From assembly GCA_030917445.1 (NCBI GenBank), contig JAUPUR010000070.1, forward strand, positions 1 to 5,849: DNA of 5,849 bases. The letters are read 5' to 3'. The position numbers and the translations under genes are program-made. The DNA comes from Patescibacteria group bacterium. Its GTDB lineage: Bacteria > Patescibacteriota > Microgenomatia > Levybacterales > UBA12049. Position 1 is the stretch's first letter. Each line of letters begins with the position of its first letter. The notes beneath the pieces were generated by a model that saw only the letters and a program-made list of their open reading frames with translations, had not been told where the DNA came from and ran no database searches. Of the stretch, positions 1 to 5,812 are shown piece after piece.

Positions 1-1
1 T

Positions 2-190
2 AGCGTTTCACTGCAAAGAAACATTGTCGTCATTGTTCTTGTTATTCTTTTGGTAATACTTATACTAGATATTATAATTGTTGAAAGAAAAAAATTAAGT
101 AGAATTCTCTCACATAATTTAGATCATGTTATTTTCTTTGCTACACTGCTCATTATTGCGATTATTATTAGTCGTGGAGGAATACTATGA
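2..190 (+). CDS. C-terminal part of an unknown small membrane protein (truncated by window edge)
   Basis: An open frame runs from the first bases of the window to a TGA at 188-190, giving 62 visible residues and no in-frame ATG, so the start almost certainly lies before the window. Two strongly hydrophobic stretches are visible: residues about 8-27 (rich in Ile, Val and Leu) and about 43-56. They are separated by a basic linker with ERKK and SRILSH, and the tail is SRGGIL. This fits a two-helix end of an integral membrane protein with a cytoplasmic basic loop. The TGA overlaps the ATG of the next gene (ATGA at 187-190), a classic arrangement for translational coupling, which supports it being a real gene and one operon with its neighbour. 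I do not recognise the family and assign no function. The missing N-terminus could hold further helices or a domain. Confidence 0.6.
   Translation, partial: SVSLQRNIVVIVLVILLVILILDIIIVERKKLSRILSHNLDHVIFFATLLIIAIIISRGGIL
176..180 (+). promoter_or_regulatory. Shine-Dalgarno sequence GGAGG
   Basis: GGAGG lies 6 bases before the ATG at 187, the optimal spacing for binding the 16S rRNA 3' end. It sits inside the end of the upstream gene, where it encodes Gly-Gly. It fixes the start of the 85-residue protein. It is the only strong ribosome binding site seen in the window; none of the six - strand genes has a comparable one. Confidence 0.75.
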
Positions 191-444
191 GAGAAAAATC
201 ACATAAACATTCATATTATTATTTACTAGTTGGACTTATTCAAGTTGTAGGGCTTCTCTTAGTTATTGCAGCAGGTGGAAACAAGCAAATTCAACTGACA
301 TTTATTGTTTTAATAGCAGTTTTATATGTTTTTTGGGGAGTAATTCATCATAAAATTCATCATGATCTTCATACAAAGATTGTTGTCGAGTATGTCGCGA
401 TGGCTTCACTTGGAATAGCGCTTATGTATCTTCTTCTTCAGTAG
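187..444 (+). CDS. Small three-helix membrane protein with His-rich loop, function unknown
   Basis: The product is 85 residues with three predicted membrane helices, about 10-30, 35-53 and 65-84, which leaves almost no soluble part. The N-terminus (MREKSHKH) is basic, and so is the loop between helices 2 and 3, so the positive-inside rule places both in the cytoplasm with the C-terminus outside. That loop is remarkably His-rich: H54, H55, H58, H59 and H62 around HHKIHHDLH. The start is supported by GGAGG six bases upstream and the ATGA overlap with the preceding membrane-protein gene. The stop is TAG at 442-444, only 2 bp from the converging glycosyltransferase stop. From memory, similar short proteins with a W-G-x-x-H-H ... 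H-H-D-L-H signature occur as hypothetical proteins in Patescibacteria; I could not verify this. The His cluster might bind metal or heme, but that is inference only. Confidence 0.8.
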   Translation: MREKSHKHSYYYLLVGLIQVVGLLLVIAAGGNKQIQLTFIVLIAVLYVFWGVIHHKIHHDLHTKIVVEYVAMASLGIALMYLLLQ

Positions 445-446
445 AC

Positions 447-1400
447 TTATACAGTATATTTTTTAAGATTTTTATTCCTCATTGCCTCTATCTGCATCAT
501 TACAATTGAAGTAATAATTTTTGGATACTTGTTCTTATAGTGTTTGTTATAAAAGATTTTCATTGAATCAAAACGTGCATTTTGAGATTCGATTTTATCT
601 TGTAACTGTGCTTTTGTAATATCTTGTGATTCTTTGCGAATACCCATAGTCGCTCCTTTAAGATGAATTGTTGAAACTTCTGGAACGTAATAAATTTTCA
701 ATCCAGCTTTTTTGATTCGATAACAAAAGTCTAAATCTTCACCATAGAGGAAAAAGTCGCCATCCCACCAACCAACTTTTTCTCCGACCCATCGAGGCAT
801 AATCATGAATGCTCCAGCTAATGCATCAATTTCGTGTGTTTTCTCCATTTCTTTTACATAAGTCATGTTATAACTGCCAAAAAGTTTTGTGCCGGGGAAT
901 ATCTTTGCAAGTCCCGAGAAATGACAGAAAGAATTCCAAGGAGTAGGAAATCCTCTATGTGTTGCATCATCGATTTTTCCATTTCTCATTATGAGCTTAC
1001 ATGTTGCAGCACCTGCGTTAGAATGATTTTTCATAAAATTGATCATGTATGGAAATACATTCTCATTTACAATGGTGTCATTGTTAAGAAAAAGGACATA
1101 TTCACCATCGGTTTGAGGGAGACCTGCATTGTTTCCTCTTGAAAAGCCTAGTCCAACAGGATTGAGAGTGAGATGGAATTTTTTTATCGTTGTCTTTTTT
1201 GCATATGATTTGAGTATTTCTTGTGATCCGTCGCGTGACCCATTATCAACCAATGATACTTCGTATGTTCCATTTGCAACTTCTTCTGGATAACTTTTTT
1301 CAATAGATTGCAACGCATCAATGGTTACTTGTGGAGCATTTCTATTGACCATGACTATGGATAAGAGAGACTTTTTATTTTTCATATTTTTATTGTACAT
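447..1400 (-). CDS. Family-2 glycosyltransferase, WbbL/rhamnosyltransferase type (GT-C)
   Basis: This 317-residue protein has the full GT-A fold signature of family 2 (COG1216-like). A first beta strand LLSIVMVNRN (12-21) is followed by the nucleotide-binding VDNGSRDGS (51-59), GFSRGNNAG (85-93), the metal-binding DXD-equivalent in LFLNNDT (103-109), an AGAFM segment (195-199), the catalytic-region ED in YGEDLDFCYRIKKAGL (219-234), and a late His (H246). It probably moves a sugar from a nucleotide donor to a growing surface glycan on the cytoplasmic membrane face; donor and acceptor cannot be read from sequence. It is the last gene of the cluster and overlaps GT-B by 11 bp. An alternative ATG at 1385 (residue 6) would instead leave a 4-bp gap. 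Neither start has a clear Shine-Dalgarno, so the exact start is uncertain. The stop is TAA. The annotation as family 2 is secure; 'rhamnosyltransferase' is only a family resemblance. Confidence 0.93.
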   Translation of the reverse strand: MYNKNMKNKKSLLSIVMVNRNAPQVTIDALQSIEKSYPEEVANGTYEVSLVDNGSRDGSQEILKSYAKKTTIKKFHLTLNPVGLGFSRGNNAGLPQTDGEYVLFLNNDTIVNENVFPYMINFMKNHSNAGAATCKLIMRNGKIDDATHRGFPTPWNSFCHFSGLAKIFPGTKLFGSYNMTYVKEMEKTHEIDALAGAFMIMPRWVGEKVGWWDGDFFLYGEDLDFCYRIKKAGLKIYYVPEVSTIHLKGATMGIRKESQDITKAQLQDKIESQNARFDSMKIFYNKHYKNKYPKIITSIVMMQIEAMRNKNLKKYTV

Positions 1401-2268
1401 TTTTAAATGCTTTTAAGTATGTCTCATAGAGGTAAGAGTTTTTTAAAATTTTTCCAATGACAATAAGTGAGAGTGCTTTCGTACGGAGTAAAAATTTCAC
1501 ATACTGATATTCAAAGGACGTTTTATGTTTTTTATAAAAATAAGGAAGGTACTTATAGATATGTATTATCGCAAAAGCTCTATTTGTGCTACCTTGATGT
1601 TTGTGTTTGAGGGTAATATCATGGAAGTAAACACATTTTAGACCAGCTTTTTTGATTCGATAGCAAAGTTCCATATCTTCAGTGTACATCCAGATTTTCT
1701 CATCAAATCTTCCTATCTTTTCAAAGACATCCTTTTTAATCATAAATAGCGCTCCTTTGATCCAGTCGACCTCTTTGATTTGAGATGGGTTTTTGTCAAC
1801 AAATCCAAATCTTTGAAGTCCTAAAATAAAGAGTGTAAAGGTGAAAAGAGAGTAGAATTTACCAGTGGAAGGTTGATCTGTTCCATCTAGGTTGAGAATT
1901 CGGCCACCAAGAACGCCGATTTCAGGATGATCTTGGATGTATGTAAGCATTTTTCTTATACCATCATCCTCAATAGTTGTGTCGTCGTTGAGAAAGAGAA
2001 TATATTCACCTTTCGCTTTTTTGACGGCAAAATTATTTCCTGCACCAAATCCTGCATCACTATTATTTTCAAGAAGTGTAAAATTTTTATATTTAATTAT
2101 TTCCTTTTCTAAAATCGATATTGAATCGTCTTGAGAAAAATTGTCTACGAGAATGAACTCAAATACATTTTTTTCAAATTCTACTTGATAATTCTTCCAC
2201 AAGGCAGCCATACACAAAATCCCTTGTTGAGGTTTTTTATGATTAATTGAAATTATGCTTAATGTCAT
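1390..2268 (-). CDS. Family-2 glycosyltransferase, WbbL/rhamnosyltransferase type (GT-B)
   Basis: The product is 292 residues. Visible family-2 motifs in order are: MTLSIISINHK at the N-terminus, VDNFSQDD (41-48), GFGAGNN (73-79), the DXD-equivalent LFLNDDT (91-97), DWIKGALFMI (168-177), the catalytic-region ED in YTEDMELCYRIKKAGL (195-210), and His residues 222 and 224 in KHKHQGS. A short hydrophobic stretch (about 139-150, TFTLFILG) inside the acceptor half could touch the membrane. Its ATG overlaps the TGA of GT-A (ATGA, 2265-2268), so translation is probably coupled, which also fixes the start; no Shine-Dalgarno is evident. The stop is TAA. It is closer to GT-C than to GT-A: the CYRIKKAGLK block is identical in both, with a 20-bp identical DNA stretch. 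Role inferred: one transfer step in making the surface glycan whose CDP-sugar is made upstream. Confidence 0.93.
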   Translation of the reverse strand: MTLSIISINHKKPQQGILCMAALWKNYQVEFEKNVFEFILVDNFSQDDSISILEKEIIKYKNFTLLENNSDAGFGAGNNFAVKKAKGEYILFLNDDTTIEDDGIRKMLTYIQDHPEIGVLGGRILNLDGTDQPSTGKFYSLFTFTLFILGLQRFGFVDKNPSQIKEVDWIKGALFMIKKDVFEKIGRFDEKIWMYTEDMELCYRIKKAGLKCVYFHDITLKHKHQGSTNRAFAIIHIYKYLPYFYKKHKTSFEYQYVKFLLRTKALSLIVIGKILKNSYLYETYLKAFKNVQ

Positions 2269-3248
2269 ATTTTAAATTGTGACAGAATTTCTTTGTCAGT
2301 AACAGTAAATCTTTTAACTATTTTTCTTCTTTCATTAAGAACAAAAGGGAGTTTGAAGAGGGCTGCAATAAATCCTCTGAAAAAATTCATATTCCTATTT
2401 TTTAACATTGTTAGGAGGTGATAAGGGAGGAATAGAAAATGATTTTTGAGAAGATCTTTGTCGGTAATATTAAGCCAAACAAAAAAGAATTGATTACGAA
2501 AAGTCGTTTGAAGTACGTGGTTTGAAGAACTTGTTTTTTTTATCGAACCTTTCTTATGTTCATGAACGACTCGTGATTCTTTTTCAATCTTGACTTGGTA
2601 TCCAATTTTTTGAGCGCGGTAGGAAAGATCTACATCCTCCCAATAATATGGTGCATATAGTTCTTGCAGTCCTCCTATTTTATTCCAGTAAGATCGTCTA
2701 AATGCTCCACTTCCACAATCAACCCATAGTGTTTTGTCATTTTTTAATTCACCATATGTATGAAGAAGAAAGCCTTTTTTCCACTCCCCTTCACCCCGTC
2801 CTCTGAGTGTTGAAGAATCTTCATCTTCATCTTCATCACTTTTGTTCACACTTCCAACAGCAAATATTTTATCGTTTTGAAAGTGTTTAAGAAGTGGTTG
2901 AATGAAATTTTTATCTGGAATAACATCGGTTCCAAGTAGAATGACAATATCATTTTTTGCTACCTTTACACCACGATTGACATTGACAGCAAATCCACCG
3001 TTGTAGTCGTTATCAAGAACAGTAAATGGAATAGAGATTTTTTTTTGTAATTCTTTAAGAAAAGCAATACTTTCATCTGATGAATTGTTATCAGTTACGA
3101 TAAGCTCAACTTTATCTGAATCATAGGTAACAAGGGCATCAATAACGTGTGGAAGATTTTTCTTCAAAAGCTCCACAACATTAAATGTCGGTATGACAAC
3201 GCTGACAGTCATAGAAGTATTATAGTCACTCTGCAGGTCATTTGTCAT
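2265..3248 (-). CDS. Family-2 glycosyltransferase with acidic insert and hydrophobic C-terminus (GT-A)
   Basis: The 327-residue product carries the family-2 core: VSVVIPTFN (15-23), VTDNNSSD (51-58), NGGFAVNVNRG (83-93), a DXD-position motif LLGTDVIPD (104-112), a CGSGAFRR segment (178-185) and WEDVDLSYRAQKIGY (203-217) followed by HEH (229-231). Two differences from its neighbours stand out. The usual NND/NDD is GTD, keeping only the last acidic residue, and there is an alternating Asp/Glu run (138-144) followed by a Gly/Arg-rich patch. The C-terminal 70 residues are rich in aromatic and aliphatic residues and basic ends (about 252-305), suggesting peripheral membrane attachment. The ATG at 3248 lies 3 bp after the epimerase stop. 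Residue 13 (ATG at 3212) begins exactly at the first beta strand and is a plausible alternative start; neither has a Shine-Dalgarno. It ends in TGA within an ATGA overlap with GT-B. Donor and acceptor are unknown. Confidence 0.92.
   Translation of the reverse strand: MTNDLQSDYNTSMTVSVVIPTFNVVELLKKNLPHVIDALVTYDSDKVELIVTDNNSSDESIAFLKELQKKISIPFTVLDNDYNGGFAVNVNRGVKVAKNDIVILLGTDVIPDKNFIQPLLKHFQNDKIFAVGSVNKSDEDEDEDSSTLRGRGEGEWKKGFLLHTYGELKNDKTLWVDCGSGAFRRSYWNKIGGLQELYAPYYWEDVDLSYRAQKIGYQVKIEKESRVVHEHKKGSIKKTSSSNHVLQTTFRNQFFFVWLNITDKDLLKNHFLFLPYHLLTMLKNRNMNFFRGFIAALFKLPFVLNERRKIVKRFTVTDKEILSQFKI
2818..2837 (-). repeat. Hexanucleotide tandem repeat (GATGAA on the - strand), about 3.3 copies
   Basis: TCTTCA is repeated three times plus two bases on the + strand, which is GATGAA on the coding strand. 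It encodes the Asp/Glu run at residues 138-144 of GT-A. Because the unit is six bases, gain or loss of a copy would add or remove an Asp-Glu pair without breaking the frame, so this is a length-variation site, not an on/off phase switch. Confidence 0.7.
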
Positions 3249-3251
3249 ACA

Positions 3252-3782
3252 TCAGGAAGAGAGAAGAGGCCATTGTTTGTCTTTGGGTGAGAGGAGTGGT
3301 TGAGAAAGAGGCCATTTAATTCCAATAGAAGGATCATCATACCGAATGCCCTTTTCAAACTCTGGTGAATAAAATTCTGAGACAAAGTACTCAACAAGCG
3401 TATTATCTTCAAGAGTTTGATATCCATGGCTAAATCCTTTCGGAATATAGAGCATTTTTTTGTTATTAGCATTCAGTTCAATTCCAAACCATTTTTTGTA
3501 GGTAGGGGAGTCTTCTCTCATATCGATAACAGCATCAAACACAGATCCTTGAATACAGTAGAAAATTTTTCCTTCTTCTTTCGGAGTGGTCTGGTGATGC
3601 ATACCACGAAGTGTCCCTTTGTGTTTTGAAAATCCTTGATTGATCTGAACAATTGTAAAATCGATGCCTGCTTTCTGAAGTTCATTTTGGCAAAACATAC
3701 GTGAGAAGGTTCCTCTATCATCTTCCCGAGGTTCTCTTGTAATAACATGAAGATCTTTGAGATTTGTAGGAGTGATTATCAT
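3252..3782 (-). CDS. RmlC/RfbC-like nucleotide-sugar 3,5-epimerase (cupin fold)
   Basis: The 176-residue product matches the dTDP-4-dehydrorhamnose 3,5-epimerase family in length and motif order: DDRGTFSRMF (21-30), GTLRGMHHQ (56-64), the strand GKIFYCIQGSVFDAVIDMR (71-89), YIPKGFSHG (112-120), and a C-terminal YDDPSIGIKWP (148-158) then SPKD (165-168). Aligned by eye with Salmonella RmlC, the catalytic residues are kept: His62 (RmlC His63), Lys72 (Lys73), Tyr132 (Tyr133) and Asp168 (Asp170). The residue after the Tyr is Phe where RmlC has Lys. The family epimerises C3 and/or C5 of 4-keto-6-deoxyhexose nucleotides. The two preceding genes make the CDP, not the dTDP, form, so the substrate here is probably a CDP-4-ketosugar (inference). 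The ascarylose enzyme AscE is a CDP-using precedent. Its ATG overlaps the rfbG TGA (ATGA, 3779-3782), fixing the start and implying coupled translation. The stop is TGA. Confidence 0.93.
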   Translation of the reverse strand: MIITPTNLKDLHVITREPREDDRGTFSRMFCQNELQKAGIDFTIVQINQGFSKHKGTLRGMHHQTTPKEEGKIFYCIQGSVFDAVIDMREDSPTYKKWFGIELNANNKKMLYIPKGFSHGYQTLEDNTLVEYFVSEFYSPEFEKGIRYDDPSIGIKWPLSQPLLSPKDKQWPLLSS

Positions 3783-4891
3783 GTGTTAAGTGCCCAAGCC
3801 AATCCTTTTTGACGGGCTTGATCAGCATATTCTTGAATTTGATTTGATGTAAATTCAAAAATATTATCATCCTTTATATTGTAGAAAGTGTTATACCAGC
3901 TTCCAGTAAAGTGGGCTGTATTTTTGAAATCAAGAACAGGTTTCCACTGGAGGTGAAAAAGAGCCTTATCACAGTTAAGTTTGAGTAGTCCAGCTTCATG
4001 AAAAGAAGTATCGGATTCGATCATGAACTTTTCTTCTACTGTTTGGAAGTCCCAGTGAGTACTGATAGCTTCAAGTAGCTCAAGAACAGTATGATTTTGA
4101 TCAGCATTTGGTCCAAAATTAAATGGTTCACCAGTTATTTTAACTTTACTTTCAAAAAGTACTTGAGCTGCTCTGAGATATCCACTAAGAGGTTCGAGAA
4201 CATGTTGCCATGGACGAGTGGAATTGGGGTTGCGTACTTTTACTTTTTGATTTTCGGACCATGCTCTCATGCAATCAGGAACAATACGATTGAGAGCCCA
4301 GTCACCGCCTCCTATAACATTTCCTGCTCTAACTGATACTATTTTGACTTTTGAATCTGGTTTATTGAAGTAAGAATGGAAATAGGTCTTTATTACAAGT
4401 TCTGCAGCTCCCTTTGATGCACTATATGGATCTTTCCCTCCAAGTGCGTCATTTTCTCTATATCCCCAAATCCATTCAACATTGTCATAGCATTTATCAC
4501 TTGTGATCATAACTGCATGACAATCTTTGGTTAAAGTACGAAGTGACTCAAGTATATTGACCGTACCCATGATATTTGTGTTCATAGTAGACACTGGATC
4601 TTCATATGAAAAAGACACAATCGGTTGTGCAGCTAAGTGAAAAACGAAGTCAGGTTGTGTTTCTTTGAAAATATTTTTCATTTCTTCGAGATTGCATATA
4701 TCTGCAAATCGATGATCAATTTTGTCAGTGAGCTTAAGTTCTTCAAAGAGAGAGGGATTAGTAGGGATATCTTTTGAAATACCAACAATATCTGCGCCAA
4801 GATGATGAAGCCAAAGTGTTAGCCATGTGCCTTTGAATCCAGTATTACCTGTAATAATAACTTTTTTTCCTTTAAATACGTCGTTGAACAT
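3779..4891 (-). CDS. rfbG: CDP-glucose 4,6-dehydratase
   Basis: This short-chain dehydrogenase/reductase-family enzyme uses tightly bound NAD to turn CDP-D-glucose into CDP-4-keto-6-deoxy-D-glucose in the cytoplasm. Starting at 4891 it has 370 residues, in line with the family. The Rossmann NAD loop is TGNTGFKG (14-21), followed by HLAAQP (85-90), the dehydratase-type MITSDKCYDN (128-137) and the YxxxK pair in YSASK (Y156, K160). Substrate-side motifs VRAGNVIGGGDW (187-198) and STRPWQHVLEP (224-234) are characteristic of CDP-glucose rather than dTDP-glucose dehydratases, which carry a T-D-E motif. An ATG at 4951 would add 20 residues with no family counterpart and overlap rfbF by 37 bp. The ATG at 4891 begins MFNDVFKGKK, as in known homologues, and leaves a 23-bp gap, so I chose it. 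No Shine-Dalgarno precedes either. It ends in ATGA overlap with the epimerase. Confidence 0.95.
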   Translation of the reverse strand: MFNDVFKGKKVIITGNTGFKGTWLTLWLHHLGADIVGISKDIPTNPSLFEELKLTDKIDHRFADICNLEEMKNIFKETQPDFVFHLAAQPIVSFSYEDPVSTMNTNIMGTVNILESLRTLTKDCHAVMITSDKCYDNVEWIWGYRENDALGGKDPYSASKGAAELVIKTYFHSYFNKPDSKVKIVSVRAGNVIGGGDWALNRIVPDCMRAWSENQKVKVRNPNSTRPWQHVLEPLSGYLRAAQVLFESKVKITGEPFNFGPNADQNHTVLELLEAISTHWDFQTVEEKFMIESDTSFHEAGLLKLNCDKALFHLQWKPVLDFKNTAHFTGSWYNTFYNIKDDNIFEFTSNQIQEYADQARQKGLAWALNT

Positions 4892-4914
4892 AGTGGTGAA
4901 ATTATGTGTTGTCG

Positions 4915-5691
4915 TTACCAAACTTTCCAAGGGATATCTCCCGTTGCCCATATTTTGTTGAGATCTTCAAGTTCTTTATTTGTATCTACTGCGTACCAAA
5001 ATCCTTCGTGTTTATAAATAGAAAGTTGTCCTTCTGCAGCGATTCTTTTCAGTGCTGGATGTTCCATTTCTCCGGGTTTGAGATAATTTAAAAACTCTCT
5101 TTTATAGACTCCAAATCCTCCATTAATCCAGTCATTGAGGACAGGTTTCTCTTCAAAAGAAGATATTTTGTTGTCTTCAACAATATTAACAATACCGTAC
5201 TTTGAACGAGGATGTACTCCAGTTATCGTACCAACAGTACCTTGTTTTTTATGGAATTCTACTACCTCTTTTATATTTAAGTCTGTGACTCCATCTCCGT
5301 ATGTAAACATGAAATATGGATCATCTTCAGGGATATATTTTGAGCATTTAAGAATTCTTTCTCCAATTTGGGTGTCAACACCTGTGTCTACAAAAGTAAT
5401 TTTAAAATTATCAATTTCTGGTCTACTTTCTAAGTGAAATGACATTTCATGTGTCTGTGTATCGAGTTCAAAGTCAGAAGTATATGCTTTTTGATTGAGG
5501 AAATAATCTTTAATGTACTCAGCCTTATATCCAAGTGCAAGTATGAATTCATTGAATCCATGATGAGCATAGATCTTCATGAGGTGCCAAAGAATTGGTT
5601 TGCCACCAACGCTTACCATAGGTTTTGGTTTGAATTCTGTTTCTTCTTTAAGTCTTGTACCCTGTCCGCCGCAAAGAATTATTGCTTTCAT
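4915..5691 (-). CDS. rfbF: Glucose-1-phosphate cytidylyltransferase
   Basis: The enzyme makes CDP-D-glucose and pyrophosphate from CTP and alpha-D-glucose-1-phosphate, the entry step of CDP-sugar synthesis. Its 258 residues match the usual length of about 257. The nucleotidyltransferase signature is LCGGQGTRL (6-14) followed by KPKPMVSVGGKP (21-32). The YGDGVTD metal-binding segment (131-137), FEEKP (179-183), the sugar-site NGGFGVY (190-196) and FWYAVDTNKE (231-240, with the metal-ligand Asp236) follow in the family order. YGDGVTD and the GDIPWKVW end separate it from the dTDP-glucose and UTP-glucose enzymes. It is the first gene of the cluster; its ATG lies about 70 bases after a near-consensus promoter. 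No Shine-Dalgarno is visible before the ATG (only A/T-rich bases), so initiation may rely on an unstructured leader. The stop is TAA, 23 bp before the chosen rfbG start. Confidence 0.96.
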   Translation of the reverse strand: MKAIILCGGQGTRLKEETEFKPKPMVSVGGKPILWHLMKIYAHHGFNEFILALGYKAEYIKDYFLNQKAYTSDFELDTQTHEMSFHLESRPEIDNFKITFVDTGVDTQIGERILKCSKYIPEDDPYFMFTYGDGVTDLNIKEVVEFHKKQGTVGTITGVHPRSKYGIVNIVEDNKISSFEEKPVLNDWINGGFGVYKREFLNYLKPGEMEHPALKRIAAEGQLSIYKHEGFWYAVDTNKELEDLNKIWATGDIPWKVW

Positions 5692-5741
5692 AAATATTTT
5701 ATTTTCTGTAATCAGTATAGTGTACTGTTTGCGAAAAATAA

Positions 5742-5759
5742 AGAAGAGTTACCCCTTCT
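5742..5759 (-). promoter_or_regulatory. Possible leader hairpin followed by a T-rich tract
   Basis: On the - strand AGAAGG (5759-5754) can pair with TCTTCT (5747-5742), including one G-T wobble, around a six-base loop GGTAAC. The hairpin is followed by a run of mostly T (5741-5734). It would form at the extreme 5' end of the transcript from the promoter at 5767-5795. It could protect the mRNA end or act as a weak early terminator; the stem is short, so confidence is low. Confidence 0.25.
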
Positions 5760-5766
5760 GAAAAAG

Positions 5767-5795
5767 ATGATAGGCTTTTGTGATTGGATTGTCAA
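5767..5795 (-). promoter_or_regulatory. Putative sigma70-type promoter of the rfbFG-epimerase-GT operon
   Basis: On the - strand, a perfect -35 box TTGACA (5795-5790) is followed after exactly 17 bases by TATCAT (5772-5767), five of six matches to the -10 consensus. Transcription would start near 5758-5760, giving a leader of about 70 bases before the rfbF ATG at 5691. A second, weaker candidate -10 (TATACT, 5719-5714) lies nearer the gene but lacks a good -35. No other convincing promoter was seen inside the cluster, where genes abut or overlap, consistent with one transcript. Confidence 0.6.
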
Positions 5796-5812
5796 TATTT
5801 ATTAATAGTGTG

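Noticed and set aside
448..464. Short palindrome TATACAGTATA followed by six T on the + strand as a terminator for the small membrane gene.
   Set aside because: Only about four A/T pairs can form with a usable loop, too weak for an intrinsic terminator, and it lies inside the C-terminal codons of GT-C.
834..1142. A + strand open frame of 102 codons inside GT-C.
   Set aside because: It lies antisense to a clearly conserved glycosyltransferase, has no Shine-Dalgarno or family motif, and its Cys/Ser/Ile-rich translation is typical of an antisense shadow.
3245..3748. Two - strand open frames (3245-3472 and 3518-3748) overlapping the epimerase in another frame.
   Set aside because: The epimerase frame carries all family motifs and catalytic residues without interruption, so these are out-of-frame shadows and not evidence of a frameshift.
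4892..4951. Extra 20-residue N-terminus for RfbG from an ATG at 4951.
   Set aside because: It has no counterpart in known CDP-glucose dehydratases, overlaps rfbF by 37 bp, and lacks a ribosome binding site. The ATG at 4891 gives the standard N-terminus.
3252..5691. Assigning the sugar genes to the dTDP-L-rhamnose (rml) pathway.
   Set aside because: The cytidylyltransferase and dehydratase carry CDP-glucose-type motifs (YGDGVTD; TSDKCY with VIGGGDW), not those of RmlA and RmlB, and no RmlD-like reductase is present.
5449..5805. A + strand open frame of 118 codons antisense to the start of rfbF and extending into the intergenic region.
   Set aside because: Most of it is antisense to well-conserved rfbF codons, and its tail covers the likely promoter. 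No Shine-Dalgarno or recognisable domain was seen.
5802..5807. A + strand promoter in the intergenic region (TTGTGA near 5779 with TTAATA near 5802).
   Set aside because: Both boxes match poorly and no + strand gene start is visible before the window ends.
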